Part shown: one piece after another, positions 47,329 to 57,137 of the stretch
Layout of the letters: every line of letters begins with the position of its first letter
Numbering within the stretch: position 1 is the first letter of the stretch
Source of the DNA: Klenkia soli
Lineage (GTDB): Bacteria; Actinomycetota; Actinomycetes; Mycobacteriales; Geodermatophilaceae
NCBI RefSeq assembly: GCF_900103975.1
Contig: NZ_FNIR01000005.1
Coordinates: 193,934-257,933 of the forward strand
Direction of reading: 5' to 3'
Length of the DNA stretch: 64,000 bases
The notes under the pieces: generated by a model
Seen by the model: only the letters and a program-made list of their open reading frames with translations
Databases searched by the model: none
Told to the model about the DNA's origin: nothing
Program-made: the position numbers and the translations under genes

Positions 47329-48266
47329 GCCGTGCGCACCTTCGGGTCGAGCAGCCCGTAGGCCACGTCCACGAGCAGGTTGACCAGGACGACGACGAGG
47401 GTGAAGTAGACCCCGATGCCGAGGATCACCGACACGTCGTGGTCGACGGTGGCCTGGGTGGCCCGGCTGCCCAGGCCCGGGAGCACGAACACGTTCTCCA
47501 CGAACACCGTGGCGTCCAGGCTGCCGACGAACACCACCCCGATGGCCGAGACCACCGGGATCGAGGCGTTGCGCAGCACGTGGCCGAGCACGAGCCGGGT
47601 CTCGGGCAGGCCGTTGGCCCGCAGCACCGCGACGTGGTCGCTCTCCAGCACGGTGAGCGCGGCGTCGCGGGTCTGCTTGGCGATGACCGCCACCCCGAGC
47701 AGGCCGAGGGAGACCACCGGCAGCACCAGGGAGGAGGCCCAGCCGCCCAGCGACTGGTCGGGCGAGACGTAGCCGGTGGCCGGGAACCACCGCAGCTTGA
47801 CCGCGAACACCGACACCAGCACCAGCGCGACCCAGAAGCTGGGCAGCGCGATGCCGGCCAGGGACACCACGTCGAGCACCCGGGCGGTGATGCCGCCGCG
47901 CAGCGCGCCGACCACGCCGACCGCCACCCCGACCACCGAGCAGACCACCACCGTGGTCAGCACCAGGGCGAGGGTGACGGCCAGCCGGCTGTTCAGCGCG
48001 GTGGTCACCGGCTCCCCGGTGAACACCGAGGTGCCCAGGTCGCCGTGCGCCAGCCCGCCCAGCCAGCTCAGGTACTGCTCGTACCAGGGCCGGTCCAGGC
48101 CGAGCTCGGTGCGCAGGGCGGCGACGGCGTCGGGGGTGGCCGACTCGCCCAGGATGGTGCGGGCCGGGTCACCGGGCACCAGCGAGGCGAGCAGGAAGAC
48201 CACCAGCGAGACGCCCAGCACCAGCGGCACCGCCCACAGCAGGCGCCGCAGCACGATCCTCAGCAC
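47325..48266 (-). CDS. Peptide-type ABC transporter permease (DppB-like)
   Basis: 313 aa. N-terminus MLRIVLRRLLWAVPLVLGVSLVVFLLASLVPGDPAR is diagnostic of the DppB/OppB family, followed by a periplasmic loop (GLDRPWYEQYLSWLGGLAHGDLGTS) and five more helices, with the EAA loop RDAALTVLESDHVAVLRANGL. It is the first membrane component after the solute-binding lipoprotein, 31 bases downstream of it. GTG 48266. Confidence 0.95.
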   Translation of the reverse strand: MLRIVLRRLLWAVPLVLGVSLVVFLLASLVPGDPARTILGESATPDAVAALRTELGLDRPWYEQYLSWLGGLAHGDLGTSVFTGEPVTTALNSRLAVTLALVLTTVVVCSVVGVAVGVVGALRGGITARVLDVVSLAGIALPSFWVALVLVSVFAVKLRWFPATGYVSPDQSLGGWASSLVLPVVSLGLLGVAVIAKQTRDAALTVLESDHVAVLRANGLPETRLVLGHVLRNASIPVVSAIGVVFVGSLDATVFVENVFVLPGLGSRATQATVDHDVSVILGIGVYFTLVVVLVNLLVDVAYGLLDPKVRTA

Positions 48267-48297
48267 GGCGTCCTCCCGCGCTGCGGTGCCGCCGGGC

Positions 48298-49890
48298 TCA
48301 CGAGGCCGGCCGCCAGGCCAGGTCGGCCTCGGGGGCGACCGGCATCGGGTTGGGGTTCTGCACCGACGCGGTGACCCCGGTGATGTCCTCGGCGACGTAG
48401 TAGATGTTCTGCGTCGAGATCACCGGCACGACCCAGGCCAGCTGCTCCAGCCGTTCGTTGGCCTGCTCGTAGAGGTCGGTGCGCTGCTGACCGGTGGCGG
48501 CGAAGGCCTGGCCGAGCAGGTCCTGCACCTGCGGGTCGGTGCTGTCGAAGGGGTTGAAGACCGTCCCCGGCGCCAGGATCTGGTTGGTCACCTGCGCCAT
48601 GTCCGCCCCGGCGGAGGGCCACATGAGCGCCTCGTACCGGTCGGAGGTGCCGGCCTGGATGAACGCCGGGACGCCGGTGGACTCCACCTGGAGGTCGACG
48701 GTGATGCCGATCTCGCCGAGCGCGCTGGCCACCGCCTGCGAGATGGCGGTGTTGGGGTCGAGGACGGGCTGGGTCAGCAGGGTCATCGAGAACCCGTCGG
48801 CGTAGCCGGCCTCGGCCATCAGCTGCTTGGCCTCGTCCAGGTCGAAGTCGTAGCCGGCCGCGTCGTCGTCCACGTAGCCGTCGAGGTCCGGGAGGATCAC
48901 CTGCGTGCTGGGCGCGAAGGTGTCCGGCCCGAGGGCGCCGGCGATCGAGTCGCGGTCCAGCGCGTAGCCCATGGCCCGCCGCACGCGCTCGTCGGCGAGG
49001 GCCGGGTTGATCGTGCCGGCGCGGTCGGCCAGCACGAGCGACCAGTTGAAGAACGGCGCGGTGACCACGCCGAGGCCGGCGTCCTGGGCCAGCGACAGCG
49101 TGCTCGTGTCGCCCTCGGCGACGTCGAGCTGGCCGGTCTGCGCGGCCGACAGCACCGCGTTCGGGTCACCGATGACCCGGACGACGACGGTGTCGTACTG
49201 CTGGGCGTCGGGGTTCCAGTAGCCGTCGTTGCGCTGGTAGGTGTACCGGTCGCCGGTCACCGAGGAGCCGGCGTCGTAGGTGTACTGCCCGGTGCCCTGC
49301 GAGGCGTTCAGCAGCGAGTCGGGGTCGGCCAGGCCGGCCGGGCCGATGACCACGCCGAGCCCGAAGTACTGGGTCATCGTCGAGGCGGCGTCGGGGTTGG
49401 GCCGCCCGTAGGTGACGCGCACGGTCGACTCGTCGGTCGCCTCGACCGACTGGACGTCGCCCACCTGGCCGGCCAGCGAGCCACCGGCCTGGAGGAAGTA
49501 CTCCATCGAGGCGACGACGGCGTCGGCGTCCATGGGGCTGCCGTCGGAGAAGGTGACGTCGTCGCGCAGCTGCAGCTCGAAGACGGTGTTGCCCTCGCCC
49601 ACGTAGTCCCACGAGGTGGCCAGGTCGGGCACCAGGTCGCCGTCGCCGGAGAGGTAGATGAGCGGGTCGTAGGCCAGCATCGTGAAGACCGAGGACCCGC
49701 CGTTGCCGCCCAGGGCGGGGTTCAGGCTGATCGGGGCGCCCGGGAACTGCAGCTGCAGGGTGCTCGCGTCGCCCCCTGCGCCACCTCCCCCGGAGGACTG
49801 CGACGTGCAGGCGGTGAGCGTGGCCACGAGCGCCAGGGCGGCGACGGCCACCCAGCGGCGTCGCGAGGGACGGAGGGTGGGGCGGGGCAT
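48298..49890 (-). CDS. Solute-binding lipoprotein of peptide-type ABC transporter (SBP_bac_5)
   Basis: 530 aa. Signal MPRPTLRPSRRRWVAVAALALVATLTAC ends in lipobox LTAC with Cys28. The mature protein has the SBP family 5 layout (PAISLNPALGG-like start, DVTFSDGSPMDADAVVASMEYF, and VRRAMGYALDRDSIAG). Start ATG 49890 was preferred over ATG 49905 because AGGAG lies seven bases before it. Although the family is named for peptides, many members bind sugars, opines or other small molecules. It is the first gene of the ten-gene operon. Confidence 0.94.
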   Translation of the reverse strand: MPRPTLRPSRRRWVAVAALALVATLTACTSQSSGGGGAGGDASTLQLQFPGAPISLNPALGGNGGSSVFTMLAYDPLIYLSGDGDLVPDLATSWDYVGEGNTVFELQLRDDVTFSDGSPMDADAVVASMEYFLQAGGSLAGQVGDVQSVEATDESTVRVTYGRPNPDAASTMTQYFGLGVVIGPAGLADPDSLLNASQGTGQYTYDAGSSVTGDRYTYQRNDGYWNPDAQQYDTVVVRVIGDPNAVLSAAQTGQLDVAEGDTSTLSLAQDAGLGVVTAPFFNWSLVLADRAGTINPALADERVRRAMGYALDRDSIAGALGPDTFAPSTQVILPDLDGYVDDDAAGYDFDLDEAKQLMAEAGYADGFSMTLLTQPVLDPNTAISQAVASALGEIGITVDLQVESTGVPAFIQAGTSDRYEALMWPSAGADMAQVTNQILAPGTVFNPFDSTDPQVQDLLGQAFAATGQQRTDLYEQANERLEQLAWVVPVISTQNIYYVAEDITGVTASVQNPNPMPVAPEADLAWRPAS

Positions 49891-49897
49891 GGGGTTG

Positions 49898-49902
49898 CTC
49901 CT
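49898..49902 (-). promoter_or_regulatory. Ribosome binding site deciding the binding-protein start
   Basis: AGGAG on the minus strand, seven bases before ATG 49890 and inside the reading frame of the alternative ATG 49905. Confidence 0.65.
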
Positions 49903-49984
49903 CATCGAGCGGTCCGACAGCGGGGCTGCGCGCGCTGGGCCGGGACCGGAGGATCATCCGGGGAGCAGGGTCCGGGAACCTTCC

Positions 49985-50024
49985 CATGACACTTGGCTCA
50001 GCGATCGACAGGCAGAGTGTCATG
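49985..50024. promoter_or_regulatory. Nine-base inverted repeat upstream of the ten-gene operon
   Basis: CATGACACT (49985-49993) and AGTGTCATG (50016-50024) are exact complements separated by 22 bases. Their centres are 31 bases apart, about three turns of DNA, so they lie on the same face. The region is the only sizeable gap before the operon and is less GC-rich than its surroundings. It is a good operator candidate. Confidence 0.5.
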
Positions 50025-50065
50025 CATTGGTGTGAGCCACGTCAAGGAGGTGGCCCGCGCCACGC

Positions 50066-51238
50066 TCAGTCCTGCTCGGGGTACCGCCCTCCAGCTGCCA
50101 CCCGGCTGCCGTCGGCCAGCCGCGCCGCCAGCCCGACCAGCGCGACGTCCCCGTCCCCGCCCACCTCGGCCCCGCGACCGACGTCCACGCCGTCGTCGAG
50201 CACCGCCCTGTGCACCCGGGCTCCCGACCGCACCCGCACCCCGGGGAGCAGCACCGAGTCGGTCACCGTCGCCCCCTCCTCCACGACCACGCCGGGCGAC
50301 AGCACCGAGCCGCGCACCGCGCCGGCGACCCGGGTGCCGCCCGAGACGAGCGAGGACTCCACCGCCGCTCCGGGCAGCAACCGGGCCGCCGAGTGCCGGC
50401 CGCCGCGGGTGTGCAGCGGCCAGGCGGGGTCGTCCAGGTCGATCGGCGGCTCGGGGGCCACGAAGTCCATGTGCGCCTGCCAGTAGGCGGCCACGGTGCC
50501 GACGTCGCGCCAGTAGCCCGCGAGCCGGTGCGCCCGCGCCAGGCCGTCGGCCGTCTGGGCCGGGAGCAGCCCGTCGCCGAGGTCGCCCACGCCGTCCTCC
50601 CCCGCGTCGGCGGCCAGCGCCTCCAACCGGTCCAACGTGGCGCCGGGGGTGAACACGAAGACCTCGTTGGTGGCCGTCGTCGTCGCCGGGTGGTCGGGCT
50701 TGTAGGCGTAGTCGGTGACCCGGTCGCCGTCGACCTGCACGATGCCGTAGCGGGCGGCGTCGTCCGCGGCCACCTCGGTGGTCACCATCGTGACCTCGGC
50801 GGACGACGCCAGGTGCTCCTCGACGACCTCGCGGTAGTCCAGCTCGTAGACGGCGTCCGCGCTGACCACGACCAGTGCGTCCGGGGCCGCCTCGCGGACC
50901 AGGTCGGCCTGCCGCCAGAGCACGTCGGCGGTGCCGGTGGCCCAGCCGCCGCGGTCGGTCCCGCGGAACGGGGGCAGGGTCATCAGCCCACCCGTGGTGC
51001 GGTCGAGGTCCCACGGTCGACCGTTGGCCAGGTGGTCGGCCAGCGAGGTGGGGTGGAACTGCACGGCGACCCGGACGTCGGCGATGCCGGAGTGCTGGCA
51101 GTTGGACAGCGGGAAGTCGATCAGCCGGTAGACCCCGGCGAACGGGACCGCCGGCTTGGCCCGCTGCTCGGTGAGCAGTTCGAGGCGCCCGCCGGCGCCG
51201 CCGGCCAGCACGAGCACGAGGATCTTGGTGAGGGCCAT
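50066..51238 (-). CDS. glgC: Glucose-1-phosphate adenylyltransferase (GlgC-type)
   Basis: 390 aa. N-terminal nucleotidyltransferase domain with LVLAGGAGGRLELLTEQRAKPAVPF and RLIDFPLSNCQHSGI, then ATGTADVLWRQ and VVVSADAVYELD. C-terminal left-handed beta-helix repeats (AVESSLVSGGTRVAGAVRGSVLSPGVVVEEGATV). It makes ADP-glucose from ATP and glucose 1-phosphate for glycogen or related glucans. The length is slightly short (GlgC usually 400-430 aa) and the last helix turns diverge. No other glycogen gene is adjacent; the gene lies 22 bases beyond an MFS gene. Confidence 0.88.
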   Translation of the reverse strand: MALTKILVLVLAGGAGGRLELLTEQRAKPAVPFAGVYRLIDFPLSNCQHSGIADVRVAVQFHPTSLADHLANGRPWDLDRTTGGLMTLPPFRGTDRGGWATGTADVLWRQADLVREAAPDALVVVSADAVYELDYREVVEEHLASSAEVTMVTTEVAADDAARYGIVQVDGDRVTDYAYKPDHPATTTATNEVFVFTPGATLDRLEALAADAGEDGVGDLGDGLLPAQTADGLARAHRLAGYWRDVGTVAAYWQAHMDFVAPEPPIDLDDPAWPLHTRGGRHSAARLLPGAAVESSLVSGGTRVAGAVRGSVLSPGVVVEEGATVTDSVLLPGVRVRSGARVHRAVLDDGVDVGRGAEVGGDGDVALVGLAARLADGSRVAAGGRYPEQD

Positions 51239-51260
51239 CCACCTCCAGTGCCCGCGGCGG

Positions 51261-52562
51261 TCAGGTCGTACGCGCCGCCCGCGAGGCCCGGAACAGCCAG
51301 AACGACGGGACGGCGACCGCGACGACCGCCATCGCCACCACGATGACCACCCCGCCGGTCCACATCGCCACCGAGACGCCGAACGCGCTGGCCAGCGCCC
51401 CGGCCCGCAGGTCGCCCAGCCGCGGCCCGCCGGCCACGACCACGATGAACACGCCCTGCATGCGCCCGCGCATGTCGTCGGGGGCCGCCAGCTGCAGCAT
51501 CGACGAGCGCAGGACGGCGCTGACCATGTCCCCGGCGCCGGCCACGGCCAGGCACAGGACGGCGAACCACAGCGACCCGGCGAAGCCGAACCCGATGATC
51601 GCGACGCCCCACACCGCGATCGCGCCGAGCACCACCGCGCCCTGCCGGTCCACCCGCGAGACCCATCCGCTGGTCAGACCCATGACCAGCGAGCCGAGCG
51701 AGATGCCGGCGTAGAGCCAGCCCAGGCTGTTGGCGTCGCCGCTGAACTCGGTGGCGGCCAGCTGCGGGAAGACCGCCTGCGGCCACGCGAAGAGCATCGC
51801 GATGATGTCGACGACGAAGGTCATCAGCAGCACCGGCTGGGTGCGCAGGAAGGTGAAGCCCTCCCCCACGCCCCGCACGGCCGCACCGAGCCGGAGCTTC
51901 GCGGCCGCGCCGGCCACCGGCAGCGGGGGCAGCCCGCGCACCAGCAGGACGGCGACGGCGAAGCCGACCGCGTCGACCACGTAGGTCAGGAACAGCTCGC
52001 CCTGCCCGATCAGCACGCCGGCCAGCAGCGGCCCGGCGATGACCCCGATCTGCCGCACGGTCATGGCCAGCGCGTTGGCCGCCGGCACCAGCTCGGCCCC
52101 GACGATGGCCGGGATGGCGGCGCTGCGGGTGGGCTGGTTGACCGCCGAGAACGCCGAGACCAGCGCGGTCAGCACCCACAGGACGGCGAGGGAGCGCATG
52201 CCCAGGCCGGCCTGCACGGCCAGCAGCGCGCTGGTGACCGCGGCCCCGATCGAGGTGATCAGCATCAGCCGGCGGCGGTCCATCGCGTCGGCGATCGCCC
52301 CGCCGAGCAGGCCGAACACGACCAGCGGCACGAGCGCGACCACGGACGTGACGCCGACCAGCAGCGACGAGCCGGTGATCGCGTAGACCTGGTACGGGAC
52401 GGCGACCAGCGTCATCTGCTGGCCCAGCATCGTGACGGTGATGCCGCCGAACAGCCGCCGGTAGGCCGGGACGCGCAGCGGCGTGGTGTCGATGGCGAAC
52501 CCGCGCCGCTTCGTGCGGGTCGGGGTCTCCTCGGGTGCGGGGCCGTCGATCGGGGACGTCAT
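51261..52562 (-). CDS. MFS transporter (MFS_3/EntS-like)
   Basis: 433 aa with twelve hydrophobic helices after a 25-residue charged N-terminus. The loop after helix 2 reads GGAIADAMDRRRLMLIT, the MFS signature, and the second half has GWVSRVDRQGAVVLG in the equivalent place. The arrangement resembles EntS-type exporters, so efflux of a small compound is likely. ATG 52562 overlaps the pdxH stop by four bases. The substrate is unknown. Confidence 0.9.
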   Translation of the reverse strand: MTSPIDGPAPEETPTRTKRRGFAIDTTPLRVPAYRRLFGGITVTMLGQQMTLVAVPYQVYAITGSSLLVGVTSVVALVPLVVFGLLGGAIADAMDRRRLMLITSIGAAVTSALLAVQAGLGMRSLAVLWVLTALVSAFSAVNQPTRSAAIPAIVGAELVPAANALAMTVRQIGVIAGPLLAGVLIGQGELFLTYVVDAVGFAVAVLLVRGLPPLPVAGAAAKLRLGAAVRGVGEGFTFLRTQPVLLMTFVVDIIAMLFAWPQAVFPQLAATEFSGDANSLGWLYAGISLGSLVMGLTSGWVSRVDRQGAVVLGAIAVWGVAIIGFGFAGSLWFAVLCLAVAGAGDMVSAVLRSSMLQLAAPDDMRGRMQGVFIVVVAGGPRLGDLRAGALASAFGVSVAMWTGGVVIVVAMAVVAVAVPSFWLFRASRAARTT

Positions 52563-53194
52563 GGAGCGAGTCGGTCGACGGACCAGCCCGCGTCGGTGCG
52601 GGTGAACCGCAGCCGGTCGTGCAGCCGGTCGTGGCCGCCCTGCCAGAACTCCACCGTCCGCGGGCGCACCCGGTAGCCGCCCCAGCCCGCCGGCCGCGGC
52701 AGCTTCCCCTCGGTGCGCTCCTCCAGCTCGCGGAACGCGGTCACCAGCTCGTCGCGGGAGCCCACGGTCGAGGACTGCACCGTGGCGGCGGCAGCCAGCT
52801 GGGCGCCCCGGGGACGGGGGTCCCACAGCGCGTCGGAGCCGGCGTCGTCCAGCGGGGTCGCCGTGCCGGTCACCCGGACCTGGCGCTGCAGGGCGTGCCA
52901 CGGGAAGACCAGGGCGACCCGGTCGTCGTCCGTCAGCTGACGACCCTTGGCCGAGCCCGCGTTGGTCACGAAGACGAAGCCGTCGTCCGACAGGCCCTTG
53001 AGCAGCACCACCCGGGCGTCCGGGGCGCCGTCCGGGTCGGCGGTGGCCAGCACCATCGCGTTGGGCTCGGGCAGGTCGGCGGCCACGGCGTCGTCGAACC
53101 AGCGCTGGAACTGCGCCAGCCAGGTGTCGGCGAGGGTGTCCTCGGAGAAGCTGCCCTCGTCGTAGTCGCGGCGCATCGTCGTCAGGTCGGGCAC
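52559..53194 (-). CDS. pdxH: Pyridoxamine 5'-phosphate oxidase
   Basis: 211 aa FMN enzyme oxidising pyridoxine/pyridoxamine 5'-phosphate to pyridoxal 5'-phosphate. Motifs: MVLATADPDGAPDARVVLLKGLSDDGFVFVTN near residue 40, AKGRQLTDDDRVALVFPWHALQRQVRVTG, and the C-terminal signature GGYRVRPRTVEFWQGGHDRLHDRLRF. The start is GTG 53194; an in-frame ATG six codons later is the alternative. The gene is divergent from citrate synthase and coupled to an MFS gene downstream. Confidence 0.95.
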   Translation of the reverse strand: MPDLTTMRRDYDEGSFSEDTLADTWLAQFQRWFDDAVAADLPEPNAMVLATADPDGAPDARVVLLKGLSDDGFVFVTNAGSAKGRQLTDDDRVALVFPWHALQRQVRVTGTATPLDDAGSDALWDPRPRGAQLAAAATVQSSTVGSRDELVTAFRELEERTEGKLPRPAGWGGYRVRPRTVEFWQGGHDRLHDRLRFTRTDAGWSVDRLAP

Positions 53195-53361
53195 CCGCTC
53201 ATGCTCCCACCCTGCAACCACCGCACGACCAGCTGTGACACCCGTCGCACCTCCCGCTGGGCGGGACCGTCCGGGTGCGCCCGCCGCCGGGCGTTGACCT
53301 AGGTTGTCGGCAGTCGTGCGTCCAGTGGCGCACGGGTCCCGCGCGCAGAGGAGCATGCAGG

Positions 53362-55604
<2,243 letters not shown>

Positions 55605-55608
55605 CCCT

Positions 55609-55643
55609 CGGATCCCGGAAACCGCGGCGGTTTCCGGGATCCG
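55609..55643. terminator. Bidirectional terminator: 17-bp arm near-perfect palindrome
   Basis: Bases 55609-55625 are the exact complement of 55627-55643 with one central base. As RNA the centre would open to a small loop. It lies five bases after the serC stop and six bases before the convergent ATP-grasp stop. Confidence 0.8.
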
Positions 55644-55648
55644 GTGGG

Positions 55649-57136
55649 TCAGGGCAGGAGCCAGGTGTCCTTGCTGCCGCCGCCGCGGCTGGAGTTGACC
55701 AGCAGCGAGCCCTCCTCGAGGGCCACCCGGGTCAGCGGCGCCGGCACCACCCGGGTGGCCGAGCCGGCGACGGCGAAGACCCGCAGGTCGGCCCGCCGCG
55801 GCTGCACCACGCCGTCGACCAGCGTGGGCACCGTGGAGAAGTCGACCGGCTCCTGGGCGACGAACCGGTGCGGGGTGGCCGCGACCTCGGCCTGCAGCTC
55901 GGCCAGCTCGGCAGCCGAGCAGGTCGGCCCGAAGACCACGCCCTGGCCGCCGTAGCCGTCCACCGGCTTCACCACCAGCTCGCCCAGCCGGTCCCGCACC
56001 GCGGCGTAGTCGCCGGCGTCGGCCAGCACCCAGGTCGGCACGGTGTCCAGCACCGGCTCCTCCCCCAGGTAGAACCGGATCATCGCCGGCACGTGGCAGT
56101 AGGTGGCCTTGTCGTCGGCGACGCCGTTGCCCGGCACGTTGGCCAGCGCCAGCCGCCCGGCCCGCACGGCCTCGCCGAGCAGCACGTCCAGCGGGGTGCC
56201 GACCGGGTTCAGGTGCGCGGCCAGGTCGTCCTCGTCGAAGCGCCGGTAGAGGACGTCGACCGGCACCCGCTCGCCGTCCACCGCGACCTCGACCCCGCCG
56301 TCGGCCCGGGCCCACAGCGTGTCCGGGGTGGCGACCGGGATGCCCATGGCCTCGGCCAGCAGCCGGTGCTCGAACCAGGCGGTGTTCACCGGCCCGTCGG
56401 TGAGCAGGGCCAGCTGCGGGGTCCCGGTGCAGGCCGGCGGCGCCGCGTCGGCCAGCGCGGCGCGCAGCACCACCACCGCCTCGTGCGGCTCGGCGAGCCC
56501 GGGCACCCCGTCGAACAGGGCCGGCAGCGCGGCCCGGGCGCTGTCCCGGTTGACGATCGCGTAGCCCAGGCCCGACGGCACCCGGAGGTTGTCCTCCAGC
56601 ACCACCCACCCGTCGGCGGCCCGCAGCAGGTCCAGCCCGGCCACGGTCACCCGGGCCTGGCCGGGGCCGGCGAGGGAGACGGCGCCGGGCCGGTAGCCCG
56701 GGCTGCGGGTGACCAGCCACTCCGGCAGCACCCCGGCCTGCACCGCCTCCGGGCGGGCGTCCCGGCCGTCGCCGCGGCGGCGACCGGCCGGCCGGTAGGC
56801 GTCGGCGAGGAACGCGTTCAGCGCGCGGGTGCGCTGCTCGACCCCGCGGGCCAGGTGCGCCCACTCACCCGCCGGCACCAGGCGGGGCAGCGGGTCCAGC
56901 GGGAAGGGCTGCTCGACCAGCTCGCCGTCGACGAAGGTGCCGAAGACGACCCCGCGGGCCCGGCGCTCCCGACCCATCTCGCCCACCGCGGCGGCCAGGC
57001 CGACCCCGCCGAGCTCCTCCAGAGCGGGCACCACCGGGCCGTAGCCGGGCCGCAGGGCGCCCTCGTCGTCGACCGCCTCGTCGACGGTCGTCGACCGGTA
57101 GTGCTCGAACAGTCCCGTCGTGCCGGTCACGCGCAC
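55649..57136 (-). CDS. Circularly permuted ATP-grasp protein (type 2, DUF404/DUF407-like)
   Basis: 495 aa. Segments include EQRTRALNAFLADAYRP, VVLEDNLRVPSGLGYAI, LLYRRFDEDDL-type (here VLYRRFDEDDL), KATYCHVPAMIRFYLGEE, ELVVKPVDGYGGQGVVFGP and the C-terminal SSRGGGSKDTWLLP. They fit ATP-grasp ligases with rearranged domain order, presumed to form carbon-nitrogen bonds with peptides. In most genomes this gene is followed by an alpha-E protein and a transglutaminase. Here it is the last gene after an S9 peptidase, whose stop is one base upstream. GTG 57136. Confidence 0.88.
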   Translation of the reverse strand: MRVTGTTGLFEHYRSTTVDEAVDDEGALRPGYGPVVPALEELGGVGLAAAVGEMGRERRARGVVFGTFVDGELVEQPFPLDPLPRLVPAGEWAHLARGVEQRTRALNAFLADAYRPAGRRRGDGRDARPEAVQAGVLPEWLVTRSPGYRPGAVSLAGPGQARVTVAGLDLLRAADGWVVLEDNLRVPSGLGYAIVNRDSARAALPALFDGVPGLAEPHEAVVVLRAALADAAPPACTGTPQLALLTDGPVNTAWFEHRLLAEAMGIPVATPDTLWARADGGVEVAVDGERVPVDVLYRRFDEDDLAAHLNPVGTPLDVLLGEAVRAGRLALANVPGNGVADDKATYCHVPAMIRFYLGEEPVLDTVPTWVLADAGDYAAVRDRLGELVVKPVDGYGGQGVVFGPTCSAAELAELQAEVAATPHRFVAQEPVDFSTVPTLVDGVVQPRRADLRVFAVAGSATRVVPAPLTRVALEEGSLLVNSSRGGGSKDTWLLP

Positions 57137-57137
57137 C

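Noticed and set aside
53281-53361. TTGACC as -35 of a citrate synthase promoter
   Set aside because: No acceptable -10 hexamer lies 16-18 bases downstream, so the call would rest on one hexamer.
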